From: Bacillus canaveralius
Lineage (GTDB): Bacteria; Bacillota; Bacilli; Bacillales; Cytobacillaceae
Assembly: GCF_002860125.1 (NCBI RefSeq)
Contig: NZ_PGVA01000002.1
Coordinates: forward strand, 1 to 64,000
Reading direction: 5' to 3'
DNA: 64,000 bases
Part shown: in pieces, positions 1-7,466 of the stretch
Layout of the letters: the number at the start of each line of letters is the position of its first letter
How positions within the stretch are numbered: position 1 is the stretch's first letter
Program-made: the position numbers and the translations under genes
Notes under the pieces: generated by a model
Database searches by the model: none
Told to the model about the DNA's origin: nothing
The model's input: the letters and a program-made list of their open reading frames with translations, nothing else

Positions 1-486
1 GAAAGTCCGTATAGTCCACCTATGAGTAAATTAAGAGTGTTAGGCAGAATGGCCTATGACACTTTATTTGTAACAAAAGTTCCTGCGGCTTATAAATGCA
101 TTCGTTCTTTTGCCAGTTCTTCAAATAAAAAAGTTATAAATTTTATTAATTCAATTAAGGGTACGGGTAACGATGCAAAGAATATATTTAACTACGAACT
201 CTTAAAAAAGGATTTAAAATACACAGAAAGATACGGATCTCAAGCCCGAAAGGAATTACAAGATGGTAGAATTCGTTATTATGGTGAAATACAACCAGCG
301 ACGAAACCTGGTGAAATGATTGGACGAAGGACAGTCCAAGAATTAAATCCAAGAACAGGAAATGTTAGGACTTGGCTTGAAACTTTAGATGGTTCAGGTA
401 AAATTAGACAAGTGAGGCCACAACTTGGAGCCGTTAAGAAACATTATATGTTTGATGAAAGTGGAAATCTAACTAAAAAGTGGTGA
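1..486 (+). CDS. C-terminal part of a polymorphic (probably type VII/LXG-secreted) toxin, 5' end outside the window
   Basis: The frame is open to the window edge (codons before the first Met read ESPYSPP), so the Met at position 22 is probably internal and the gene is cut by the window. The protein has a linker ending in KGTGN (about residues 46-50 from that Met), typical of the pretoxin/toxin junction, then a toxin-like domain of about 100 residues with RTWLETLD and IRQVRP and ending HYMFDESGNLTKKW. The nuclease or other activity is not identifiable by eye. It is followed directly by a small acidic gene whose ribosome binding site overlaps this stop codon, the usual toxin-immunity arrangement. 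The DNA encoding GTGN is repeated exactly at 3379-3390 in a second, headless toxin cassette, suggesting cassette exchange at this point. The LXG N-terminus is inferred, not seen. Confidence 0.7.
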   Translation, partial: ESPYSPPMSKLRVLGRMAYDTLFVTKVPAAYKCIRSFASSSNKKVINFINSIKGTGNDAKNIFNYELLKKDLKYTERYGSQARKELQDGRIRYYGEIQPATKPGEMIGRRTVQELNPRTGNVRTWLETLDGSGKIRQVRPQLGAVKKHYMFDESGNLTKKW

Positions 487-490
487 TATT

Positions 491-745
491 TTGGAACCAA
501 CAGTTGAGGAAATTATTAAGCGACTAAACTTAGTATTAAATGGGTCATTAACTAGAGAAGAAGTTTCAAATTGGGCAGAATATTGGACCCGAAAGTTCAT
601 GGATGAACAGGGATTAAGTGAGCGAAAACTGTTAGTATGGAAGTACTTGGATGTTGTTTCCGGCATTGATTTAAAAGATTCCCCTACAAGTTATTTGCAT
701 ACTTTTGAGGACATTATGGAATGGATACAAAGTTTCAAAGAATAG
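491..745 (+). CDS. Probable immunity protein for the upstream toxin
   Basis: This is an 84-residue acidic, helical protein starting at a TTG codon preceded by GGTGA, which overlaps the toxin stop codon (484-486), so the two genes are translationally coupled. It contains EEVSNWAEYWTRKF and a C-terminal LHTFEDIMEWIQSF segment, a pattern common in small Bacillus immunity-like proteins. There is no signal peptide or membrane segment, so it should act in the cytoplasm by binding the toxin. The family name is not certain; the assignment rests mainly on position. An intrinsic terminator follows at once, closing the toxin-immunity unit. Confidence 0.55.
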   Translation: MEPTVEEIIKRLNLVLNGSLTREEVSNWAEYWTRKFMDEQGLSERKLLVWKYLDVVSGIDLKDSPTSYLHTFEDIMEWIQSFKE

Positions 746-753
746 TAAAACGG

Positions 754-788
754 ACCTTGATTGGCTAAATGCCTTTCAAGGTTTTTTA
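754..788 (+). terminator. Rho-independent terminator after the first toxin-immunity pair
   Basis: ACCTTGA and TCAAGGT form a stem around a loop of about 15 nt, followed by a run of T. It lies 9 nt after the immunity stop codon. Confidence 0.7.
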
Positions 789-860
789 CTTTAGTTTAGA
801 TTAAATCAGCAAAATATTTGAGTGGGACAATATGAAAATGATTTGTTTAAGAATCGAGAG

Positions 861-1051
861 CTCATGAAGGTAGTACCATCATGGAGTTTGCTTTTAATGC
901 TAGGATAGAGTGACAAGTACGATAATTAGGCGAGATGACATTTTACATGGCGGGGGTAGTTTTACATGGAATAGCTAATAAATTAACGAGAATGACAAAG
1001 CTCGTGGCGATAAACAATAGAATGCGTAAAACGGTTCCTAGTATAGCCTAG
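861..1051 (+). pseudogene. Decayed coding remnant, copy A (paired with 4443-4606)
   Basis: No intact gene lies here, but the DNA is clearly related to 4443-4606. Both copies contain CTCATGAAGG, ACCATCATGGAGT, GGCGAGATGAC, TTTTACATGGC, and end in TGGCGATAAACAA. Read with frame changes, both encode HEG-TIME near the start, then GEMTF, and later NKL-R-KL-AIN. Copy A has in-frame stops near 910-925 and a one-base shift near 939 relative to copy B, after which the frame is open to a TAG at 1049. The parent protein is not recognised; a fragment of a type VII effector-locus gene is plausible from context. The copies sit just downstream of each toxin-immunity cassette. Confidence 0.55.
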
Positions 1052-1068
1052 GGCAAATAAAAATAGGG

Positions 1069-1098
1069 TTGTAATTTTTAAAGAGACGGTCGTATAAT
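1069..1098 (+). promoter_or_regulatory. Candidate sigma-A promoter of the serine recombinase gene
   Basis: TTGTAA and TATAAT (1093-1098) are separated by 18 bp. Downstream, an inverted repeat (CGTTAC at 1120-1125 and GTAACG at 1142-1147) lies between the promoter and the start codon and could be an operator or recombinase binding site. Confidence 0.5.
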
Positions 1099-1160
1099 AC
1101 TCGCTATTCGTTTAAAAAGCGTTACATAAATTTTAATTTTCGTAACGGGAGGGTGAAAAA

Positions 1161-1940
1161 TTGAACGTTGTCGGGTATATACGAGTTTCAACTCAAGGGC
1201 AAGCAAGAGATGGATACAGCTTGAAGTATCAAGAAGATGAAATCAAAGCATATTGTGAAGAACAAGGCTTGAACTTGATACATATTTTTAGAGATGAAGG
1301 AATTAGTGGCGCAAAACTGAATGAAGAAGCATTAGAAATTGACAGGGTGGGCTTACAGGAGATGTTGGCTCACCTTTCGTCTGTCCAAATAGATTATGCG
1401 GTGGTGCTGAACACAAGCCGATTATGGCGGTCAGATATTGTGAAAGTACTGATACAACGAGAGCTGAAGAAATATGGCTGTGATATTAAAAGCATTGAAC
1501 AACCCTTTTACAGTATCCATAAGAAAGACCCAAATGATTTTTTAGTCAACGGCTTAATGGAGTTATTAGACCAATACCAACGGCTTGAAATAGCACTGAA
1601 ACTAACGAAAGGAAGAAATAAAAAAGCGAAAGAAGGTGGTTATGCAGGAGGAAGGGCTACCTTTGGCTATACCAAACAAAAGGGTGAAAAAAAAGAACTA
1701 AAAATACATAACGGGCATGCAGAAGTAGTAAAAAGATTATTTCAACTTAAACAAAAATATAAAAAATGGTCACTGTCTAGGTTGGCAGAAGCTCTAAATG
1801 AGGAGGGTTATCAAACAACACAAGGTAAAGCATTTACCAAAGTACAAGTGAAACGCATTTTAGACCGACAGAGCTTTTATCAAGGGATTTATACATACGG
1901 ACAAATACAAGCAAATGGGAAACATGAAGCAATAATTTAA
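1161..1940 (+). CDS. Small serine recombinase (resolvase/invertase family)
   Basis: This 259-residue DNA recombinase starts at TTG behind GGGAGGGTG. The N-terminal resolvase domain begins VVGYIRVSTQGQ, with the likely catalytic serine at residue 10 in the YIRVST motif, and contains the LNTSRLWRS segment of the active site. The C-terminal part (about residues 150-259) has a recombinase/helix-turn-helix region (WSLSRLAEALNEEGY) and ends GKHEAII, a normal end for short members, so it looks complete rather than a truncated large recombinase. Such enzymes catalyse site-specific strand exchange through a phosphoserine link. Its position between two toxin cassettes and next to an IS110 element marks the region as mobile. 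No att or res site pair was identified with certainty. Confidence 0.85.
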   Translation: MNVVGYIRVSTQGQARDGYSLKYQEDEIKAYCEEQGLNLIHIFRDEGISGAKLNEEALEIDRVGLQEMLAHLSSVQIDYAVVLNTSRLWRSDIVKVLIQRELKKYGCDIKSIEQPFYSIHKKDPNDFLVNGLMELLDQYQRLEIALKLTKGRNKKAKEGGYAGGRATFGYTKQKGEKKELKIHNGHAEVVKRLFQLKQKYKKWSLSRLAEALNEEGYQTTQGKAFTKVQVKRILDRQSFYQGIYTYGQIQANGKHEAII

Positions 1941-1954
1941 AAGGTTACTTAAAA

Positions 1955-2080
1955 AAGGGACTCATTTTCTTATAAGTTCTTCTGTAAGGTTGAAAATGGA
2001 TAGGCTTTCGTACCAATGCGCACCGGATGGTGAACGCTCGAACTAAGGTTGCCGGCATTTTCATTTATTTAAATAGGGGG
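1955..2080 (+). ncRNA. Candidate IS110 bridge RNA (leader of the transposase gene)
   Basis: The 148-nt region between the recombinase stop and the IS110 transposase contains no gene but can fold. GAAAATG (1992-1998) pairs with CATTTTC (2056-2062), enclosing about 57 nt with internal complementarity around CACCGG/CCGG. In IS110 elements, the non-coding end upstream of the transposase encodes a bridge RNA with target- and donor-binding loops. The position and structure fit, but the loops were not assigned and the RNA ends are estimates. Confidence 0.5.
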
Positions 2081-2088
2081 AAGAGAAA

Positions 2089-3324
2089 ATGCACGAAAAA
2101 CAGAAATACTTTTATGTCGGAGTGGACTTACATAAACAGCACCATGTGGCGGTTATTATTAATTGTTGGCAAGAGAAACTAGGTGAAATAAAGTTTGAAA
2201 ATAGACCTGCCGCCTTCTCCACGTTTTTACTGAATATTGATAAACTGATGGAAGAAGGATTGACACCTGTATTTGGTTTAGAAGATGTAGGTGGCTATGG
2301 CAGATCGTTAGCACAGTTTTTAACCGATCATGGTCAGGTTGTCAAAGAAGTAAACCCAGCTCTTTCATACGCTGAACGAAAAAGCCATATGACCACACAA
2401 AAAAGTGACAGTTGGGATGCAGAATGTGTGGCACGCATATTGGTAAATAAACTTGACCAATTGCCAGACGCTAAACCACATGATTTATTTTGGTCAATAC
2501 AACAATTAGTTACTAGAAGAAATGCATTAGTAAAGGCCCAAGGTGCTTTAAAGAACCAACTGCACATTCAATTGAGTCATCATTATCCAAGCTACAAAAA
2601 GTTTTTTTCAGAGGTAGATGGAAAAACAGCATTGGCTTTTTGGGAACGTTATCCTTCACCGTCTTGTTTAGAAGGTGTGAGTGTTAAACAGTTGACCACC
2701 TTTTTATTAGAAGTAAGCAACAATACATGTTCAGTAAAAAAAGCGAATGAAATATTGAAGCTAGTGAAAGAGGATGGGAATACAACAAAAGAACATCAAG
2801 AAACACGAAACTTTTTAGTAGAAAGCATTGTGCGCCACATTTTATTTGGAAAGCAGGAAATAGGCAAGGTGGAAAGAGAATTAAAAGAGTTAATGAGCTT
2901 ACTAGACTTTCAACTAGACTCTATGCCAGGAATTGACCTTGTGACAGCGTCCGCTTTAATTGCAGAGATAGGTGATGTAAGACGCTTTCCAGATGCCAAC
3001 AAATTGGCACGATTTGCGGGGATTGCGCCTGTTTATTTTGGTTCTGGTGGGAAAGGTAAGGAACAAAAAAGCAAACAGGGAAATCGGGCGCTGCACGCTT
3101 TATTTTACAACCTAGCAGTCCAGCAAGTGCAAGTAGCAAAAGGAAGTAAAGTTCCAAGGAATCCAGTGTTCCATGCCTATTACCAACGAAAGCTTAAAGA
3201 AGGCAAAACTAAGGGGCAAGCATTGGTTTGCATAATGAGAAGGCTTGTTAATATTATATTTGGCATGATGAAACACAAAACAGCCTATGAATTACCAAAA
3301 ATGAAAGAGAAAGAAGTAGTTTAA
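2089..3324 (+). CDS. IS110-family DEDD transposase/recombinase
   Basis: A 411-residue transposase. The N-terminal RuvC-like DEDD domain starts with YVGVDLHKQHHV (first acidic residue in GVDLHK), has GLEDVGGYG and continues to KSDSWDAECVARIL (second acidic pair). The C-terminal Transposase_20 domain contains MPGIDLVTASALIAEIGD (helix-hairpin-helix-like) and then FAGIAPVYFGSGGKG followed by KQGNRALHALFYNLA, where the conserved serine of these enzymes lies (GSGGK region). The length is typical of the family. It catalyses RNA-guided cut-and-paste recombination in known members. The ribosome binding site is AGGGGGAAGAG. The gene appears intact, so the element may be active. Confidence 0.93.
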   Translation: MHEKQKYFYVGVDLHKQHHVAVIINCWQEKLGEIKFENRPAAFSTFLLNIDKLMEEGLTPVFGLEDVGGYGRSLAQFLTDHGQVVKEVNPALSYAERKSHMTTQKSDSWDAECVARILVNKLDQLPDAKPHDLFWSIQQLVTRRNALVKAQGALKNQLHIQLSHHYPSYKKFFSEVDGKTALAFWERYPSPSCLEGVSVKQLTTFLLEVSNNTCSVKKANEILKLVKEDGNTTKEHQETRNFLVESIVRHILFGKQEIGKVERELKELMSLLDFQLDSMPGIDLVTASALIAEIGDVRRFPDANKLARFAGIAPVYFGSGGKGKEQKSKQGNRALHALFYNLAVQQVQVAKGSKVPRNPVFHAYYQRKLKEGKTKGQALVCIMRRLVNIIFGMMKHKTAYELPKMKEKEVV

Positions 3325-3376
3325 TAAGGTTATAAATGGCTGACTTTTTTATTTTTAGCTTTTAAGATTACAACAT

Positions 3377-3739
3377 AGGGGTACGGGTAATGCTTTAGAT
3401 GGGGTTAGAATAATAAATAAAAAATATGCAGGAGAAGTCTATAAACTAAGTGGTGATCTAGGCAAAAAGTATCCTGAAGGTGTCAAGTTTTCGAAAGATG
3501 GCTTTCCTGGTTTCAGTCCTTATTCAAAAGCTAAATTAGAAATAGAGGGATTAATCGGCGACCATTATTATGATTTTAAAAAAGCTAATGAGGTATTAGG
3601 TCTCAAAAATACTCCAGCAGGATATACATGGCATCATGTAGAAGATGGAAAAACAATGATGTTGGTTCCAAGTGAGATTCATGGAGCAGTAAGGCACACT
3701 GGTGGTGCTTCATTAATTAATAAAGGTCTAAGACCTTAG
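3377..3739 (+). pseudogene. Headless toxin C-terminal cassette, WHH-type HNH/Endo VII nuclease domain
   Basis: An open frame without a start codon or ribosome binding site (an in-frame TAG lies upstream at 3356). It begins RGTGN and ends at a TAG after GLRP. The domain, about 115 residues, ends with the motif YTWHHVEDGKTMMLVP, then EIHGAVRHTGG: the WHH signature and C-terminal His of HNH/Endo VII toxin nucleases. The first 12 nt of the conserved part (GGGTACGGGTAA, 3379-3390) are identical to the junction inside the first toxin at 159-170. It therefore looks like a silent alternative tip that could be recombined onto a full-length toxin, or a toxin beheaded by the IS110/recombinase insertion. 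An intact SUKH immunity gene follows 21 nt later. Confidence 0.8.
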
Positions 3740-3760
3740 CAGAAATAGCGGAGGTGTTTT

Positions 3761-4300
3761 ATGATTAACATAGTTTCAAATGAAGGATTTAATGAAAATG
3801 AATTAATCGCATTTTCTAAAAAAATTGGTTATGAGTTACCAAATGATTACATTGAATTTTTGCGACACCATAATGGTGGCTATGTAAAAAATAGCATTAG
3901 TAGTTATTTTAAAAATGGAGAGCAAAAGTTTATTTTGACATCTATGTGTGGATTAGGGTCTGACGATGATTTAATAAGCCAATTTGAAACATATAAAAAT
4001 AGAATACCTAATACTTGTATTCCAATTGGAAGAGATGCAGGCGGGAATTTGGTATGTTTAAATCTATCAGAAGATAGATATGGATATGTTTACTTTTCGG
4101 ATCATGAAGAAGAACTTAAATACGATGAAGGAAAAATAACTATTAATGATTTGTATTTTATTGCAGAAACATTTAATGAATTTTTAAATTCTATTGAGAG
4201 AGATGACATACAGGAATCAAAAGAAGAAGGATACAAAGTGAAAAAAGTATGGGTTGACCCAGATTTTTTAAAAGAGTTAGAAAACAACTCAGATAAATAG
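3761..4300 (+). CDS. SUKH (SMI1/KNR4) family immunity protein
   Basis: A 179-residue cytoplasmic protein with the SUKH-1 core: LPNDYIEFLRHHNGG near residues 26-40, then FGL-like strands (CGLGSDDDLISQFETY) and IPIGRDAGGNLVCLNL, which match the family layout. It ends in a charged tail. Family members bind and neutralise nuclease toxins, and WHH nuclease plus SUKH is a well-known pair (for example YobL/YobK-like). The start is an ATG behind AGCGGAGGTG. Keeping an intact immunity gene beside a headless toxin suggests protection against siblings carrying the same toxin. Confidence 0.88.
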   Translation: MINIVSNEGFNENELIAFSKKIGYELPNDYIEFLRHHNGGYVKNSISSYFKNGEQKFILTSMCGLGSDDDLISQFETYKNRIPNTCIPIGRDAGGNLVCLNLSEDRYGYVYFSDHEEELKYDEGKITINDLYFIAETFNEFLNSIERDDIQESKEEGYKVKKVWVDPDFLKELENNSDK

Positions 4301-4322
4301 AGTAAGAATTATTAATTAATAA

Positions 4323-4349
4323 AACGGTTATCTTTCGGGATAGCCGTTC
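4323..4349 (+). terminator. Terminator after the SUKH gene
   Basis: AACGGTTATC and GATAGCCGTT pair around a TTTCGG loop, followed by a T-rich tract (TCTTCTTATTTTT). Confidence 0.7.
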
Positions 4350-4442
4350 TTCTTATTTTTAGATTTTTATCTAATTTTGCATATGAAAATATAGGGATAA
4401 ATAATTGGGTCAAAGTGAGTAATGTTACTTATGAAATTCATA

Positions 4443-4606
4443 ACTCATGAAGGTTGTACCATCATGGAGTATCGTTTGAATACATGGAGAAATGAACAAG
4501 AACGAGAAAGGGGCGAGATGACTTTTACATGGCAGGGGTATTATGACATGGCATAGGCAATAAACTAATGAGATCGTACAAGCTCATGGCGATAAACAAA
4601 GGGTAT
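4443..4606 (+). pseudogene. Decayed coding remnant, copy B (paired with 861-1051)
   Basis: This stretch is homologous to the remnant at 861-1051. In one frame it reads HEGCTIMEYRLNTW, then GEMTFTWQGYYDMA and a stop; a frame change then gives GIGNKLMRSYKLMAIN. It keeps the first half of the frame better than copy A, which keeps the second half, so both derive from one ancestral gene and decayed independently. It follows the SUKH terminator, as copy A follows the first immunity terminator. The parent family is not recognised. Confidence 0.55.
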
Positions 4607-4607
4607 T

Positions 4608-5497
4608 ATGAAAGTGTGTCCATTTACTAACTTGGCACAACATTTGTTGGAGCTGAAAAACTCTTCCTGGTTAAATAAGCTAAAACATATGAAACAAATA
4701 AAAATGTTTGAAAGAAAAATGATCGAACTATATAAAGGCAGTTATTCCCTCGACACGAATAACGATAAGACGCTTATTTGGTTATATGAATATTACAGCT
4801 CCCAGGGACAAATGGAAAAATCAATGGCCGAGGCCGCCCGTTTTCTCGCGAAAAAATGGAGTTTCGATATGGCGCAGTTATTATGCACAGCTCCTTGTGA
4901 ATAAACATATTGAGGAAGAATTTCCAGACAAGGGCGATGAGCTTCAGAAAGCTGAAAAGCTGTTGCAGGACTGCCTGGACGAACAGCCTGGAAATGCCAT
5001 TGCCCATTATTTTTTAGGCAAGCTGTATAACGATCTGAACCTTCTTCATAAGGCTGAATTCCATCTCGAAAAAGCGCTTAAAGCAGATTCAAAGGATTAT
5101 GAGTTTATTATGAAAGCAGCCGGGTCTATGAGAAGCTGGAGCAATTTGAAAAAGCAGAGGAATTCGCAAGGATCTCCATTCAACTGCAACCTCAATTCCT
5201 ACTGGGCTACAATCAAGTAAGTGTTCTTTGCCACCGCCAGGGAAAAACAGCCAAAGCACTTGCGGTTATTGACGAACTGTTAGAGATGGAAGAAGGATTT
5301 TTAATGGCCCACTATAATAAGGCATGTACTTATCCGTCCTTGGCTATGATGCCCTGGAAGCATTCGGGCATCTGAAATTTGCAGTGAAAAACATGGGAAA
5401 TGACTACTTCAGAAATCTCGCCAGCTCAGATCCGGACTTGGATTGGCTGCGGATGAATAGTTTTACGGCAAAAAAGATGAAACAATTGCTGAAATAA
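4608..5497 (+). pseudogene. TPR-repeat protein gene broken by at least two frameshifts
   Basis: Three overlapping frames together encode one tetratricopeptide-repeat protein. The first frame reads from 4608 to about 4890 (TLIWLYEYYSSQGQMEKSM). The second carries KAEKLLQDCLDEQPGNAIA then HYFLGKLYNDLNLLHKAEFH to about 5125. The third reads YEKLEQFEKAEEFARISI and later ALAVIDELLEMEEGFLMAHY, ending at a TAA at 5495-5497 after a further shift near 5330. Breaks are near 4850-4890, 5125-5135 and 5325-5340. The true start is uncertain because the 5' end abuts remnant B. The repeats suggest a scaffold or regulatory role, but the gene is not functional as read unless the shifts are sequencing errors. 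Confidence 0.7.
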
Positions 5498-5536
5498 GGT
5501 TCCAATGCGCAGTTGCATTAAAGCAACATAACAACC

Positions 5537-5572
5537 AGCAGGCCTATTTCCGACTTTGGCCTGCTTTCATTT
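5537..5572 (+). terminator. Terminator after the broken TPR gene
   Basis: AGCAGGCC (5537-5544) and GGCCTGCT (5558-5565) form a perfect 8-bp stem followed by TTTCATTTG. Confidence 0.75.
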
Positions 5573-5675
5573 GAATTTTTCGTATACTAAAAAACTGTTT
5601 GCCCGAATACACTTTCCGTAAAATGGTTTTTATGCTGCAGGTTCAAAATTAAATGTAGAGGAAGGAGGGGTAAAT

Positions 5676-6404
5676 ATGGTCATTGGAGAAATCAAGGAGA
5701 TTATCCGCCATCCTGTCAAATCCTTTCGGGGCGAGAAGGTTGAAAAAACTACGATTCAATCATACGGTCTCTATGGGGATCGCAGCCATGCCTTTCTGGA
5801 TGAAACAAGACCGGGCAAGTTTCTAACCGCGACCCAGCTTCCGGCCATGCTCATGTTTCATGCTGAATTTACCGGACCTGAAAGTTTAACAGAGTTCCCA
5901 GCTATTAAAATTCAATCTCCTTTTGGCCATACATATAAGTGGGGAGATACGGCATTGCATAAAGAGCTTGAGATGTTATCCAAAAAAACAATTGCGCCGA
6001 TCCAGTATCGACCGGAGCATGTTCCACTCGGAGCAATTGAAGAAGAGCATCTATTACTCACAACGGATGCATCTCTTGCAAAGCTTGAAGAATTATGGGG
6101 AGATAAAGTCGACAACCGGCGTTTTCGCCCGAACATCCTGATCTCCCTCGTTGAAAAAATTCCCTTTACAGAGGATAGCTGGTTTGGAAAGCGAATGTTA
6201 ATCGGGGAGGCGGAACTGGAAATAAAGAGGCACTGTGAACGATGCACGATCATAGCGATGGATCCTGATCATGGCACGCTTGATCTAACTTTATTAAAAA
6301 CGGTCGTTCAAAAAAGAAATAATTATTTTGGCGTCTATGCCTCAGTATTGAAGACAGGAGAAATTAACGTGGGGGATAAAATTTCCTTGCTCGATAACAT
6401 GTAA
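5676..6404 (+). CDS. MOSC domain protein (molybdenum cofactor sulfurase-like)
   Basis: A 242-residue protein with an N-terminal MOSC beta-barrel (IGEIKEIIRHPVKSFRGE, then GDRSHAF and TATQLP) and a C-terminal MOSC domain from about residue 120. The C-terminal domain has RFRPNILI and the conserved cysteine region RHCERCTIIAMDP (about residues 187-199). MOSC proteins handle sulfur or bind Moco and act in the cytoplasm, for example in mARC/YiiM-type N-hydroxylated compound reduction. The exact reaction cannot be assigned. The start is an ATG behind GGAAGGAGGGG. It is probably monocistronic, since the next gene has its own spacing of 86 nt. Confidence 0.88.
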   Translation: MVIGEIKEIIRHPVKSFRGEKVEKTTIQSYGLYGDRSHAFLDETRPGKFLTATQLPAMLMFHAEFTGPESLTEFPAIKIQSPFGHTYKWGDTALHKELEMLSKKTIAPIQYRPEHVPLGAIEEEHLLLTTDASLAKLEELWGDKVDNRRFRPNILISLVEKIPFTEDSWFGKRMLIGEAELEIKRHCERCTIIAMDPDHGTLDLTLLKTVVQKRNNYFGVYASVLKTGEINVGDKISLLDNM

Positions 6405-6490
6405 CATACACATCTGTTTCCTCACATTCCCTGTATCGAAAAACGTAGATGATAGTATATTCCTAGTACAAAAGGAGGATACATCAACGC

Positions 6491-7171
6491 ATGAATATGA
6501 CCATTTCTGAAATCAAGAAATTGGCTTTAAAATCTTTACAGGGCAAATGGGGATTAGCCGTTCTGCTTACCTTTTTGTTATTTTTGGTGAATTCGGTTGT
6601 TTCAGCGATTGTTGAAGTCATCTTAAGCGGTGGCTTTAACAATTGGTTGTGGCAGGAACAAACCCCCGTTGCTGTGGATATCGCCAATATCGTAATCTCG
6701 ATAGTGTTAATTCCGCTCACGATCGCAGCTACCTGGTTTTATCTCAACCTATCAAGATCAGAAGCTGCGAAAATTGCTCAAGTATTTGCGATCTATAAAG
6801 ACGGAAAAACATCACTTAAGCTAATCGGAGCTTCTATATTGGTATTTATTTTTATCGTTCTATGGTCTTTATTATTGATTATTCCCGGCATTATAAAAGC
6901 TATCGCTTATTCGCAAACCTTTTTCCTGCTGAAAGATCACCCGGAGTATACCGTTATTAAAGCGATCACTGAGAGCAGACGGCGAATGAAAGGTTACAAG
7001 TGGAAATATTTCTTAATGCACCTGAGCTTCATCGGATGGGGAATTCTTGCCGTGCTTTCATTAGGGATCGGCTTTTTGTGGATTAGCCCTTATATCTCAG
7101 CTGCGTGCGCGACATTTTATAATGAATTAATTGATCAGCCAAAGAAAGATACTGTTCTTGTGAATGAATAA
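6491..7171 (+). CDS. DUF975 family integral membrane protein
   Basis: A 226-residue membrane protein beginning MTISEIKKLALKSLQGKWG, the standard DUF975 start, with about five hydrophobic segments. It carries the family's diagnostic block IIKAIAYSQTFFLLKDHPEY followed by AITESRRRMKGYKWKYF near residues 135-180. The family's function is unknown. The ribosome binding site AAAGGAGGATAC lies 12 nt upstream of the ATG. A strong terminator follows immediately, so it is a single-gene unit or the end of one with the MOSC gene. Confidence 0.9.
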   Translation: MNMTISEIKKLALKSLQGKWGLAVLLTFLLFLVNSVVSAIVEVILSGGFNNWLWQEQTPVAVDIANIVISIVLIPLTIAATWFYLNLSRSEAAKIAQVFAIYKDGKTSLKLIGASILVFIFIVLWSLLLIIPGIIKAIAYSQTFFLLKDHPEYTVIKAITESRRRMKGYKWKYFLMHLSFIGWGILAVLSLGIGFLWISPYISAACATFYNELIDQPKKDTVLVNE

Positions 7172-7176
7172 AAGCA

Positions 7177-7226
7177 AAGACTCAAAGTATGAAGGCTTGT
7201 AAACTTCGTATTTTGGGTCTTTTTTA
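7177..7226 (+). terminator. Terminator after the DUF975 gene
   Basis: AAGACTCAAAGTATGAAG pairs with CTTCGTATTTTGGGTCTT across a short loop and ends in TTTTTT. Confidence 0.8.
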
Positions 7227-7282
7227 GTTTCCTGATCGTTGCAAATTATGGCTGGGCTTATACACAACTCATTTTCACTTAG

Positions 7283-7466
7283 TTCCGAATTCGCTCATAT
7301 ATTCGGAATTTGGCTGATATATGGCGTTGCGCTCATAAATCAGTAGAACTTCTCATAAATCTGGCGTTCCGCTCATAAAATCGGAAAAACCTCATAAATC
7401 TGGGTTCCGCTCATAAACTCAGAAATTCGCTCATAAATCTGCTGTTGCTTCATAAAAGTCGGATAT
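7283..7466. repeat. Intergenic array of CTCATAAA repeats, about 20-bp period
   Basis: At least seven copies of a degenerate unit with core CGCTCATAAATC (variants TCATATA, TCATAAAA) are spaced 18-21 nt apart, often followed by TGG or GG and preceded by TTCCG. No reading frame is preserved. The same unit recurs at 13559-13621. The function is unknown. Confidence 0.7.

Larger units (their letters stand above)
1941..3350 (+). mobile_element. IS110-family insertion sequence (boundaries approximate)
   Basis: The element consists of a DEDD transposase gene and a roughly 148-nt structured non-coding leader. IS110 elements lack clear terminal inverted repeats, so exact ends cannot be read from one copy. 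The sequence AAGGTTA occurs near both ends (1941-1947 and 3327-3333). It separates the serine recombinase from a headless toxin cassette, and its insertion may have broken the original locus. The right end is uncertain within about 3330-3376. Confidence 0.6.

Noticed and set aside
1161-1940. Truncated large serine recombinase (prophage integrase cut by IS110)
   Set aside because: The protein ends with the normal GKHEAII tail of short recombinases, so it looks complete.
7283-7466. CRISPR array
   Set aside because: Conserved cores are only about 10-12 nt with 8-10 nt between them and are degenerate; no cas genes are near.
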